Source: Rossellomorea sp. y25
GTDB taxonomy: Bacteria; Bacillota; Bacilli; Bacillales; Bacillaceae_B
NCBI RefSeq assembly: GCF_038049935.1
Contig: NZ_CP145886.1
Coordinates: forward strand, 2,240,501 to 2,304,500
DNA: 64,000 bases
Direction: 5' to 3'
Shown here: positions 26,087 through 34,229 of the stretch, in pieces
Layout: every line of letters starts with the position of its first letter
How positions within the stretch are numbered: position 1 is the first letter of the stretch
Program-made: the position numbers and the translations under genes
The notes under the pieces: model-generated
Told to the model about the DNA's origin: nothing
Databases searched by the model: none
The model's input: only the letters and a program-made list of their open reading frames with translations

Positions 26087-26143
26087 TCCCTTCACCCCAT
26101 TCTAATCTCTATTACATTACTATATGTATCCTTCTATATTGTC

Positions 26144-26178
26144 GAAACAGACACTAGCACAGGGCTAATGTCTGTTTC
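26144..26178. terminator. Hairpin between the repeat-protein gene and the glycan operon
   Basis: The stem GAAACAGACA / TGTCTGTTTC extends inward by TAGC / GCTA after one mismatch and begins directly after the stop codon at 26179. It lacks a T run on the minus strand, so partial readthrough into the PIG-L operon is possible. Confidence 0.6.
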
Positions 26179-28923
26179 TTATTTTTTCCTTGCCGTTTGA
26201 CCAATGCTAATTCCGCCGCTGATAATTTGTAACCGTACATACCCATCACCATCAATCCATATGAAGAAATCAGGTCCGGCTATTAAAAATGTTCCTTGCT
26301 GATCAAGTAATTTACTTCCCGCATATACATTGATTTTGTCACCCAGTGTGAAATATTTATTCAAGATCGTTGTATGCGAGTAATTGTCTGTATCCATGTC
26401 AAGAGGAGCAGGAGAGACTCGTTTACCAGCCTCTTTATTAGTAGTCTGGTAGAATGGTTCTTTTTTCGGTTGGTTAGATGAGGTGTTGTCGTTTAAAATG
26501 TCAAAATCGTGCTCTTTGGTCGTTTTTTCATCGTCTTTTACGATTGTTTTTGGTTTATTACTGTATTTGACTTGGTTTTTAACATTTCCTGAGTGAGAGC
26601 TTAGAATCTCGAATTGGTTATCTTTGGGACTCTGTGTAATTTTTGTCTTTTCACTAATGATTTTATTAGGCATGACGTCAGAGCGTTTTAGGTGGTATTT
26701 CACTTCTTTAGCTGGAGAATGAGAGTGTAAGATATCAAATTGGGTTTCATCAGTAGATGTAGCAGATTTTTTTTCGTCTTTTGCTATTTTATTAGGTGAG
26801 TGCTCTGTACGTTTAATGCCGTTTTTCACTTCTTTAGTTGGTGACTTAGAGTGTAAGATATCAAATTGGGCTTCATTAGTAGACGTAGTAGATTTTTTTT
26901 CGTCTTTTGCTATTTCATTAGGTGAGTGCTCTGTACGTTTAATGCCGTTTTTCATTTCTTTAGTCAGTGACTTAGAGTGTAAGATATCAAATTGGGCTTC
27001 ATTAGTAGAGAAAGTAGATTTTTTTTCGTCTTTTGCTATTTCATTAGGTGAGTGCTCTGTACGTTTAATGTCTTTTTTCACTTCTTCTTTAGTTGGTGAC
27101 TTAGAGTGTAAGATATCAAATTGGGCTTCATTAGTAGACGTAGTAGATTTTTTTTCGTCTTTTGCTATTTCATTAAGTGAGTGCTCTGTACATTTGATGT
27201 CCTTTTTCACTTCTTCAGCTGGCGGATTCGAGCTAAGAATATCGAAATTGAAATCTGCAGCCTTCTTCTTATCTTCATTAACGATCTTTTTGGGCCGGAA
27301 GTCAGTGCGATTTAGATGATATTTCACTTCTTTGGCTGGCGGTTTCGAGCTAAGGAGGTCGAAATTGAAATCTGCAGCCTTCTTATCTTCATTAACGATC
27401 TTTTTGGGCCGGAAGTCAGTGCGATTCAGGTGATATTTCACTTCTTTGGCCGGCGGTTTCGAGCTAAGGATGTCGAAATTGAAATCTGCAGCCTTCTTCT
27501 TATCTTCATTAACGATCTTTTTGGGCCGGAAGTCAGTGCGATTCAGGTGATATTTCACTTCTTTGGCTGGCGGATTCGGGCTAAGGATATCGAAATTGAA
27601 ATCTGCAGCCTTCTTCTTATCTTCATTAACGATCTTTTTGGGCCGGAAGTCAGTGCGATTCAGATGATATTTCACTTCTTTGGCCGGCGGTTTCGAGCTA
27701 AGGATGTCGAAATTGAAATCTGCAGCCTTCTTCTTATCTTCATTAACGATCTTTTTTGGCCGGAAGTCAGTGCGATTTAGATGATATTTCACTTCTTTGG
27801 CTGGCGGTTTCGAGCTAAGGATGTCGAAATTGAAATCTGCAGCCTTCTTATCTTCATTAACGATCTTTTTGGGCCGGAAGTCAGTGCGATTCAGGTGATA
27901 TTTCACTTCATTAGCCGGTGAGTTCGATCCTAGGAAATCAAATTCAGTAGGAGATTTTAATTTTACATTTTCTTGTAGGAGTTTTTCAGATGGAATATCT
28001 CCATTTGCTACGTAGGGGTGTGATTTTTCGTGCGAATTCTTCGGTTGTATTACGTCATTACCATTCTCCATCGAGGAGTAGATATGAATGTCTTTATCCA
28101 CTTCATTTTTCTTTAAACTGGTATAAAGATTGACTTCTTTTTCAATCAGATTAGAGTCACATTTTATATTTTCAATGGATGAACCAGCAGTGGAAGTTTG
28201 TTTAGGAACATCTGATTTTAAAGAGGAGGTAGGATGCTTAGTTTTCAGTTCATGCTCCTTATGATTATGTGTCTTTTCCTCATGAGATATCTTATCGTTA
28301 ACCGATTGATCATAGTGACCCTTTGTATAGGATTTTTGTTTTATTTGATATATATCTTTTCTCGATGGCTTCTCCTGATCAAGTTTCTTTTGGATAAAAT
28401 CATCTTTATTTTTACCTTTGTCAGAGTGGGTATTTGGTGAATGATTTTTCTGAATATGTTGTACTGGTGGCGCATTAGCTTGATATTTTGATTGGTGGAG
28501 ACTGTTATTGTGATCTATATAATTGGTTCTTTCGAATGATTGTACCTCACGTGATAGTAACTGCGGACATTTCCCACGTCTTTTACGGCGACGAGGCTTA
28601 GATATTCGAGAGATAATCAGGCTGGGTTGATCTTCATTTTGAAGAGTGATGTCGAAGGTAGGCCGCTCAATTGTTTGATGATGAGTAGTGGTTACGTTTA
28701 AGCTGCTCATCATACTCTGTATCATTTGAGAAACATGAGTTTGATCAATATAAACAGCACTTTGCAGTTGTTCTACAGAATAAGTTACATGTTCCTTTTT
28801 GTGTTTTTGATAGCTCACAAAGATGGATTGATTGTGACAAGGGATCAGAAAGTCATCGTAATAAATGGAGGAAAAGATCCTTGGCAGAATATGTTCATTT
28901 ATAAAAAGATAACAATTGGGCAT
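26179..28923 (-). CDS. Large repeat protein with C-terminal shared 'LGDKI' module, probable spore-surface protein
   Basis: About 914 residues from the ATG at 28923, eight bases after GGAG. Not a recognised family. Residues 1-110 form a folded-looking start (NCYLFINEHILPRIFSSIYY), followed by a basic patch KPRRRKRRGK and a disordered K/H/S/N-rich part. From about residue 327 to 815 there are roughly 13 tandem repeats of 36-44 residues. Six are nearly identical (DFNFDILSSKPPAKEVKYHL, then NRTDFRPKKIVNEDKKKAA). Five are a second variant (QFDILHSKSPTKEVKNGIKR, then TEHSPNEIAKDEKK). The last 60 residues (YFTLGDKINVYAGSKLL, GTFLIAGPDFFIWIDGDGYV) match a module found in three genes across the divergent promoter region. 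It sits between the glycan operon and these genes, so a spore-coat or exosporium role is likely. Confidence 0.7.
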   Translation of the reverse strand: MPNCYLFINEHILPRIFSSIYYDDFLIPCHNQSIFVSYQKHKKEHVTYSVEQLQSAVYIDQTHVSQMIQSMMSSLNVTTTHHQTIERPTFDITLQNEDQPSLIISRISKPRRRKRRGKCPQLLSREVQSFERTNYIDHNNSLHQSKYQANAPPVQHIQKNHSPNTHSDKGKNKDDFIQKKLDQEKPSRKDIYQIKQKSYTKGHYDQSVNDKISHEEKTHNHKEHELKTKHPTSSLKSDVPKQTSTAGSSIENIKCDSNLIEKEVNLYTSLKKNEVDKDIHIYSSMENGNDVIQPKNSHEKSHPYVANGDIPSEKLLQENVKLKSPTEFDFLGSNSPANEVKYHLNRTDFRPKKIVNEDKKAADFNFDILSSKPPAKEVKYHLNRTDFRPKKIVNEDKKKAADFNFDILSSKPPAKEVKYHLNRTDFRPKKIVNEDKKKAADFNFDILSPNPPAKEVKYHLNRTDFRPKKIVNEDKKKAADFNFDILSSKPPAKEVKYHLNRTDFRPKKIVNEDKKAADFNFDLLSSKPPAKEVKYHLNRTDFRPKKIVNEDKKKAADFNFDILSSNPPAEEVKKDIKCTEHSLNEIAKDEKKSTTSTNEAQFDILHSKSPTKEEVKKDIKRTEHSPNEIAKDEKKSTFSTNEAQFDILHSKSLTKEMKNGIKRTEHSPNEIAKDEKKSTTSTNEAQFDILHSKSPTKEVKNGIKRTEHSPNKIAKDEKKSATSTDETQFDILHSHSPAKEVKYHLKRSDVMPNKIISEKTKITQSPKDNQFEILSSHSGNVKNQVKYSNKPKTIVKDDEKTTKEHDFDILNDNTSSNQPKKEPFYQTTNKEAGKRVSPAPLDMDTDNYSHTTILNKYFTLGDKINVYAGSKLLDQQGTFLIAGPDFFIWIDGDGYVRLQIISGGISIGQTARKK
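26480..27945 (-). repeat. Tandem repeats (~114-130 bp) within the large repeat protein gene
   Basis: Repeats of 36-44 codons. The block at about 27200-27930 contains six near-identical copies at DNA level. The block at 26700-27200 contains a second, diverged type. The first block is so uniform that recent unequal crossing-over or gene conversion is likely, and copy number may vary between strains. Confidence 0.85.
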
Positions 28924-29086
28924 GTGCTTCACTCCACGTCTTTGTATCTATTTATAACCTATTCAAAAGCCCGGTTAGAGTGAGCGGAATTTGGGATTAT
29001 ACCACAAAAATAGGCTATACATTCCTTTTTCACATACATATATTGATTATGAATTGTAGACAAAATGTAAAGGAGTGGGAACACAT

Positions 29087-30259
29087 ATGGTAAACGAGTT
29101 TGATGATTTCTCGAGAAGATATTATGATCATTACGACGATGAAGAGAATTGTGAAGGAGATCCTGATGAACAAGATGAGTTGTGCGTTGGAGAACCTGAT
29201 GAGCAAGAGAAATTATGTATAGGAGATCCTCATGAAACAGATGAGTACTGTGAAGGAGATCCAAACGATCATGACGAATGTTCAAATGATCATGAAAAGC
29301 ATTGTCCAGATCCAGATTTTGACTGCCTTCCGTGTAAATCCGTTGAAGGGGTCTTGAATTCAATGTTCAATCTTGGAGATCATCTTGAAGTTTTCTTTGA
29401 GGATGAAATGATTGGCTGCGGAGGAACATTTGTAGCAGCTTTCGATAATATTCTCATCTGGATGGATCATAAAGCAAACGTCAACTTCACAGATTTATGC
29501 GGTCCGATCAGTGTAAGGAAAATTGGCTCCAAGCGAAAGAAAAAGCAGAAACAAAATGATAAGAAACATAAAGATGATAACAAGAACGATAAGAAGCAAA
29601 AAGATAAGAAACAAAAAGATAAGAAAGAAAAAGATAAGAAAGAAAAAGATAAGAAAGAAAAAGGTTCACGGAAAAAGGATGTAAATAATGAACAATCTGG
29701 CGTTAATGAAGAAGTGCTGAATTTTGTAAAGCTTGAAAAAGAAGAAGATGAGACTGAGGAAAGGTCTCAGTTGAATCTCAGTCTTCTACAAGAACACTGG
29801 GAAAATGAAAAAATCGAAGATGATACTACCTCAGTAGAAAATTTCCATGCTTCTGATGAAGACTCATTACACAATTCATCTGATGAAATGGAAAAGGAAA
29901 TCAAATTGAATGCAGAAGATGACTCTAATGGTTCAGATATGGAAGAGGAGTACACTCTGCAATCGGACACAAATGGAGATCATTCTGAGGTAACAGATGT
30001 AGAGCCTGTCATTGAAGAGGTTACTTCTGAACATGATATTGAATCAGATGAGATTACCAAGGAAGAAGAAAGCAAGATCCCTGAAGAGAACCAGGCTCCT
30101 TCACTAGTAGATGAAGAAGGTGATTTGTCTGAGGAATCCGAGGTAGTTGAAATGCCCGAAAAACAAGATGAGGGTTTACTGATTGTGGAGGAAGTCCCTT
30201 TAGAAGATGACTCGGAACCTTCACCTATCAACTCAATGTCAGAGGATAATAAAGAATAA
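29087..30259 (+). CDS. Charge-segregated protein with Cys repeats and the shared 'LGDKI' module
   Basis: About 390 residues from the ATG at 29087, 11 bases after GGAG (the GTG at 29075 overlaps that site). Four parts are visible. Residues ~15-80 hold repeats of the type C-x-G-D/E-P-x-E with regularly spaced cysteines (CEGDPDEQDEL, CVGEPDEQEKL, CIGDPHETDEY). Residues ~88-145 are the shared module (FNLGDHLEVFFEDEMIG, GTFVAAFDNILIWMD). Next is a lysine block of KKEKD/KKQKD units (~147-195). The rest is very acidic and disordered. It is divergent from the large repeat protein. CATATATT with an upstream ATACAT resembles a sigma-E promoter. The cysteines may cross-link it into a coat layer, which is inference. 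Confidence 0.7.
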   Translation: MVNEFDDFSRRYYDHYDDEENCEGDPDEQDELCVGEPDEQEKLCIGDPHETDEYCEGDPNDHDECSNDHEKHCPDPDFDCLPCKSVEGVLNSMFNLGDHLEVFFEDEMIGCGGTFVAAFDNILIWMDHKANVNFTDLCGPISVRKIGSKRKKKQKQNDKKHKDDNKNDKKQKDKKQKDKKEKDKKEKDKKEKGSRKKDVNNEQSGVNEEVLNFVKLEKEEDETEERSQLNLSLLQEHWENEKIEDDTTSVENFHASDEDSLHNSSDEMEKEIKLNAEDDSNGSDMEEEYTLQSDTNGDHSEVTDVEPVIEEVTSEHDIESDEITKEEESKIPEENQAPSLVDEEGDLSEESEVVEMPEKQDEGLLIVEEVPLEDDSEPSPINSMSEDNKE

Positions 30260-30316
30260 TTAGTCTAGTAAATGCTAAAAACGAAAATTTTTTTTGGAAT
30301 CTAGTTATCTGCCTTT

Positions 30317-30345
30317 ACGCATTTAGCGATTCAGCATAAAAATAG
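30317..30345 (+). promoter_or_regulatory. Possible sigma-K promoter of the 68-aa module gene
   Basis: AC (30317-30318), a 16-bp gap and CATAAAAATA (30335 onward) fit the sigma-K pattern AC-N16-CATA, about 35 bases before the start codon. Late mother-cell expression would suit a coat protein. Confidence 0.45.
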
Positions 30346-30371
30346 AGTAAATACCGAAAGGAGGAAACATA

Positions 30372-30578
30372 ATGTCTCATTTGTTTAAAGATGGTAGTAT
30401 GGCAGATTTTCTTAATAAAATTTTATCTCTAGGTGATAAAATCGAGGTCCTATCTGGTGACGAAGAAATCGAAGAAGGTTCCTATGTATACGCAAGCGAT
30501 AACTTCGTTGTATGGGCTGACGATGACGGCCATATGAACACTTCTAATTTAAATAATGTAACTGTTCGTAAAGTTTAG
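30372..30578 (+). CDS. Stand-alone 'LGDKI' module protein 1 (68 aa)
   Basis: 68 residues consisting almost only of the shared module: FLNKILSLGDKIEVLSGDEE, then EEGSYVYASDNFVVWADDDG and NLNNVTVRKV. It is acidic, with no signal peptide and no cysteine. The alternating pattern and a conserved Trp suggest a small five-stranded barrel. The start follows AAAGGAGGAAACATA. It has its own terminator and a sigma-K-like promoter. Function unknown; a spore-coat role is inferred from its neighbours. Confidence 0.75.
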   Translation: MSHLFKDGSMADFLNKILSLGDKIEVLSGDEEIEEGSYVYASDNFVVWADDDGHMNTSNLNNVTVRKV

Positions 30579-30600
30579 TGAACATTATTTAGAAACACAA

Positions 30601-30634
30601 AAAATGACTGGATGCTTTCCAGTCATTTTTTTTT
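30601..30634 (+). terminator. Terminator of module gene 1
   Basis: An 11-bp perfect stem AAAATGACTGG / CCAGTCATTTT with a seven-base loop and an eight-T tail. Confidence 0.92.
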
Positions 30635-30734
30635 GAAAAAAATGAAAATGATAGGTAATAGCCCTATCAAATTCCTTATTTTTTAATATAAATATATAGA
30701 CTGATGAATCACAAGATAGAAAGGAGGAGGCAAT

Positions 30735-30923
30735 ATGGGATTTTCAGATAAACTTAATAAAGTACTCAAGCTTGGTGATAAAATCGAGGTTTTGTCTGGA
30801 GCAGAAAAAATAGACTGCGACGGAACATTCATTAAAGCTGAAGATCATTATTTAGTATGGTCTAATGGTAACGGTGACGTTTTATTCACTCACTTGGATA
30901 GGGTAACGGTGAAAAAAGTATAA
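30735..30923 (+). CDS. Stand-alone 'LGDKI' module protein 2 (62 aa)
   Basis: 62 residues, a paralog of the 68-aa protein upstream: LNKVLKLGDKIEVLSGAEKI, then CDGTFIKAEDHYLVWSNGNG and LDRVTVKKV. Both share LGDKIEVLSG exactly. One cysteine is at about residue 33, matching the CGGTF position of the 29087 protein. The start follows AGAAAGGAGGAGGCAAT, a very strong ribosome site. It has its own strong terminator. Function unknown. Confidence 0.75.
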   Translation: MGFSDKLNKVLKLGDKIEVLSGAEKIDCDGTFIKAEDHYLVWSNGNGDVLFTHLDRVTVKKV

Positions 30924-30948
30924 TCATTTGAATAATAAATCGGTTCTG

Positions 30949-30988
30949 GGGGAAGTACTTTTTGGGAAAGTACTTTCCCTTTTTTTTT
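30949..30988 (+). terminator. Terminator of module gene 2
   Basis: A 13-bp stem (30949-30961 with 30967-30979, one G-U pair) followed by nine T residues. Confidence 0.9.
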
Positions 30989-31108
30989 GATTTTTATAGG
31001 TGCTTGTCCTAAACACTTTCTTTGAAAACGTCCTATCCGATCTTAAATAAAGGAAAGAACGTTTTCATCTCTATGATATTCTACTTAATACCTTCATCAT
31101 GTATGGAA

Positions 31109-31663
31109 CTACTTAAGTTTCTTCCAAGCATAATGGAGCTCTGGGTTTAAATTCTTGACATGTTCCAGGAACTCGCCTGTTAAACCAAATTTCTTCATCC
31201 CTTTGAACAGTTTCGTTGGAACAGGAGAGTCAGATGTAAACGCTCGCTTGTGATCAATCACTTTGAATTCGCCTTCTTCATTCATTAACATGTGGCGAAC
31301 CTCTGTATCCCATCTCGTAAAGCCCAATCTCTTAAACTCATCCAGAACGAATAAAATCTTTTTAGTCATGTCTTCATCAATTTGGCCTTGTCGTTTCATG
31401 TGACGGGCAAGGGATATTCCTTTAACAAACTCCATGACAATATAATTATCACCGAATTCATAAAGACGAGGCATAATGGACGAAGTCTGCCCTATTTGCA
31501 TCGCTTCAAGTTCCCTCTGATGTGTTTCTTCTTTAAAGAAATACTTTACAACTTTGTCATCTGCTACCTTGTAGATTTCTCCATCTTTCCCGTCACCAAT
31601 CATTTCAAAGGCTGCCAGGTCTTTCTTTGTAATTTTCAAATTTCCGTTAAATAGATTTTCCAC
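31109..31663 (-). CDS. YrzF-like serine/threonine kinase-fold protein
   Basis: 184 residues, a minimal protein-kinase fold. The glycine loop MIGDGKDGEIYKVADDK is followed by VVKYFF (Lys) and QRELEAMQIG (Glu), then YIVMEFVKGISLARHM at the hinge. The catalytic loop is FTRWDTEVRHMLM instead of HRD, and the metal motif is KVIDHKRAF instead of DFG. This layout matches the short B. subtilis proteins YrzF and YbdM, annotated as probable Ser/Thr kinases. A GTG start follows AAGGGGTGATTACCG. It lies between the module genes and the collagen gene. CotH-like phosphorylation of coat proteins is possible but speculative. Confidence 0.7.
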   Translation of the reverse strand: MENLFNGNLKITKKDLAAFEMIGDGKDGEIYKVADDKVVKYFFKEETHQRELEAMQIGQTSSIMPRLYEFGDNYIVMEFVKGISLARHMKRQGQIDEDMTKKILFVLDEFKRLGFTRWDTEVRHMLMNEEGEFKVIDHKRAFTSDSPVPTKLFKGMKKFGLTGEFLEHVKNLNPELHYAWKKLK

Positions 31664-32166
31664 CGGTAATCACCCCTTTACTTGGTAGACATTTGCTTTT
31701 TTATATTGTATGAGATAGATCCTCTTTTGTAACCGAGCCAAATGCTGAAATTTCGTATAGGAGAAATGAGTCCAGTGAGACGCTTTAAGTGGAAAAGACT
31801 GCAAAATCCCATGACAAAGAGTTCTATCAAGAGATTGGTGAAAAAGGTGGAGAAGCTACTTCTGCTAATCGTCTCCATTTCAAGACTGTGTACATATTTA
31901 TTAATTGTGTTATTTACCGATTTCCATAACACTTCAATCCCAGCTCCCTTTCTCCACTAAAAAGTTCATCTTATCCTTCATAGTAATTTACTAATATATT
32001 ATAGTTTTGTTCAAATACTATAGGACTATCGTTGATTTATGGAACAAACGGATGTTTGTCTACACCTGCTCTCATTATTTCTCATAGACTATAGTAACTC
32101 TGTTTAGTTATTCATCATTTGATTAATAGGATTAATATATTGATATATGAAAAGAAGGTGAGAAAA
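31664..32166. other. Intergenic region upstream of the collagen-like gene
   Basis: About 500 bp. A plus-strand frame (up to 31960) starts MLKFRIGEMSPVRRFKWKRL and contains one hydrophobic stretch, but no start codon has a well-spaced ribosome site. The rest is AT-rich and probably holds the collagen gene's promoter. No clear -10/-35 pair was identified. Confidence 0.3.
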
Positions 32167-33954
32167 TTGGCATCTAAAAGGGAAGGCAAGCGTAATAAAT
32201 CCAAGAAAAAAAGCGATCAAAATGAAAAGGATAAAGAATGTAAGAAAAAAAGCGATAAACGAGGAAAGAGAGTAGCTCAAGGAGATTTAGTGTCTCAAGA
32301 AGTCACAAGGATACAATGGGAAAAAGGTCCTCAGGGCGATCAAGGACCTCAAGGAGATCAAGGGCTTCGTGGAGAACCAGGACTGCAGGGTGTACAAGGT
32401 CTTCGGGGAGAGCAGGGACCTCAAGGAGAACAAGGGCTTCCTGGAGAACCAGGACTCCAGGGTGTACAAGGTCTTCGAGGAGAGCAGGGACCTCAAGGAG
32501 AACAAGGGCTTCAAGGAGAGCAGGGACCTCAAGGAGAACAAGGGCTTCAAGGAGAGCAGGGACCTCAAGGAGAACCAGGGCTTCAAGGAGAACAAGGGCT
32601 TCAAGGAGAGCAGGGACCTCAAGGAGAACCAGGGCTTCAAGGAGAGCAGGGACCTCAAGGAGAACCAGGGCTTCGTGGAGAACCAGGACCTCAGGGTGTA
32701 CAAGGTCTTCGGGGAGAGCAGGGACCTCAAGGAGAACAAGGTCTTCAAGGAGAGCAGGGACCTCAAGGAGAACAAGGGCTTCCTGGAGAACCAGGACTCC
32801 AGGGTGTACAAGGTCTTCGAGGAGAGCAGGGACCTCAAGGAGAACCAGGGCTTCAAGGAGAGCAGGGACCTCAAGGAGAACCAGGGCTTCAAGGAGAGCA
32901 GGGACCTCAAGGAGAACAAGGGCTTCCTGGAGAACAAGGGTTTCAAGGAGAGCAGGGACCTCAAGGAGAACAAGGGCTTCAAGGAGAGCAGGGACCTCAA
33001 GGAGAACCAGGGCTTCAAGGAGAGCAGGGACCTCAAGGAGAACCAGGGCTTCAAGGAGAGCAGGGACCTCAAGGAGAACAAGGGCTTCAAGGAGAGCAGG
33101 GACCTCAAGGAGAACAAGGGCTTCGTGGAGAGCAGGGACCACAAGGAGAACAAGGGTTTCGTGGAGAGCAGGGACCTCAAGGAGAACCAGGGCTTCAAGG
33201 AGAGCAGGGACCTCAAGGAGAACGAGGGCTTCGTGGAGAGCAGGGACCACAAGGAGAACAAGGGTTTCGTGGAGAGCAGGGATCACAAGGAGAACAAGGG
33301 CTTCAAGGAGAACCAGGGCTTCAAGGAGAGCAGGGACCTCAAGGAGAACAAGGGCTTCGAGGAGAGCAGGGACCTCAAGGAGAACAAGGGCTTCGAGGAG
33401 AGCAGGGACCTCAAGGAGAACGAGGGCTTCGTGGAGAGCAGGGACCTCAAGGAGAACCAGGACCCCAGGGTGTACAAGGTCTTCAAGGAGAATGCGCTTG
33501 CAATCGAAAATACTGTAATGTATATAGAACTGGCGGAGATCTCGTAATACCTGACCAACCTGTTTTCTTTAATCATACTGGTATTAGTTCTGCAGGAGAC
33601 TTTATTCATACTGGAACTTCTATAATAGTAGTAAACGAGGGAGACTATATAATAAACTATAATGTCATATTTACTAGTGGAAAGATTGGATTTAGTAGAG
33701 GAGGAGCATACGCATTATTCATGAACGGTTCAATAGTAACCTCCAGCAGGTATGGTAACCAGCTGGGAATATTCACAAGCGCCCCTGTTACCCTGGATTC
33801 GATTTTTCAAGTTAATGGAGAAGCGATTGTTTCTATACCAGCAGGTGGAATAGTAGAACTTAGAAACATTGGCCACACAGCGGATAACCTTATCAGTAAT
33901 GTCGATAATATTCCCATTAATAGTGCAGGATTAACTATTTTAAAACTTAATTAA
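32167..33954 (+). CDS. BclA-like collagen-repeat spore surface glycoprotein
   Basis: 595 residues from a TTG at 32167 after AAGGTGAGAAAA. Residues 1-53 are very basic and lysine-rich (KNKSKKK type). Residues 54-443 are about 130 uninterrupted Gly-X-Y triplets, mostly GPQGEQG, GLQGEQG, GPQGEPG, GLRGEQG and four GVQG inserts. Residues 444-595 begin [11 protein letters not shown] and form a beta-rich C-terminal domain ([43 protein letters not shown]) like the TNF/C1q-type trimerisation domain of BclA. BclA makes the hair-like nap of the exosporium. Threonine is nearly absent from the Y positions, unlike the GPT repeats of B. anthracis, so fewer O-glycan sites are expected in the stalk. The usual BclA N-terminal targeting motif is not obvious. 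Confidence 0.88.
   Translation: MASKREGKRNKSKKKSDQNEKDKECKKKSDKRGKRVAQGDLVSQEVTRIQWEKGPQGDQGPQGDQGLRGEPGLQGVQGLRGEQGPQGEQGLPGEPGLQGVQGLRGEQGPQGEQGLQGEQGPQGEQGLQGEQGPQGEPGLQGEQGLQGEQGPQGEPGLQGEQGPQGEPGLRGEPGPQGVQGLRGEQGPQGEQGLQGEQGPQGEQGLPGEPGLQGVQGLRGEQGPQGEPGLQGEQGPQGEPGLQGEQGPQGEQGLPGEQGFQGEQGPQGEQGLQGEQGPQGEPGLQGEQGPQGEPGLQGEQGPQGEQGLQGEQGPQGEQGLRGEQGPQGEQGFRGEQGPQGEPGLQGEQGPQGERGLRGEQGPQGEQGFRGEQGSQGEQGLQGEPGLQGEQGPQGEQGLRGEQGPQGEQGLRGEQGPQGERGLRGEQGPQGEPGPQGVQGLQGECACNRKYCNVYRTGGDLVIPDQPVFFNHTGISSAGDFIHTGTSIIVVNEGDYIINYNVIFTSGKIGFSRGGAYALFMNGSIVTSSRYGNQLGIFTSAPVTLDSIFQVNGEAIVSIPAGGIVELRNIGHTADNLISNVDNIPINSAGLTILKLN
32326..33493 (+). repeat. Collagen-coding tandem DNA repeats (9/18/36 bp)
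   Basis: About 1.17 kb of units such as GGAGAGCAGGGACCTCAA and GGAGAACAAGGGCTTCAA in alternation. Low stop-codon content makes long open frames appear in other frames on both strands; these are artefacts of the repeat. A 126-bp-scale higher-order pattern (GTACAAGGTCTTCG blocks) recurs at about 32390, 32465, 32697 and 32806. Confidence 0.9.
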
Positions 33955-33975
33955 TATGATGAATCAAGAGATATA

Positions 33976-34016
33976 GAGGACGCTAACCTGTGATGATTTG
34001 GTAAGCGTCTCTTTTT
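33976..34016 (+). terminator. Terminator of the collagen-like gene
   Basis: AGAGGACGCT..ACC pairs with GGT..AGCGTCTCT and is followed by TTTTTC, about 20 bases after the stop. Confidence 0.75.
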
Positions 34017-34229
34017 CAATCTTAATTGACTCTACAATAAAATGGGATTAAGTGTTAACATGGTTCGTAGTAATAAATATCCCATTAAAGGAATTATATA
34101 ACATATATTCAACAATTAAAGGGATCTACACATGTTGATCAGAGATTGCGGACAGTATAAAATTCAAGAAATCGAGAAAATTAGGTAATTTTCGAATAGA
34201 ACATTGAATTGATTAAGGAGGTAAATGCA

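Noticed and set aside
26816..27780. Two plus-strand frames (167 and 154 codons) opposite the repeat protein
   Set aside because: They mirror the tandem repeats of the minus-strand gene, have no ribosome site, and the minus-strand gene has a strong start and a meaningful C-terminal module.
31742..31960. Plus-strand frame encoding a basic peptide with one hydrophobic stretch
   Set aside because: No start codon has a well-spaced ribosome site, and an equally long opposite frame exists. Support is too weak to call a gene.
32287..33547. Long open frames overlapping the collagen gene in other frames on both strands (300-400 codons)
   Set aside because: They are produced by the stop-free 9/18-bp repeat. 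Their products are low-complexity repeats with no domain, and they lack ribosome sites.
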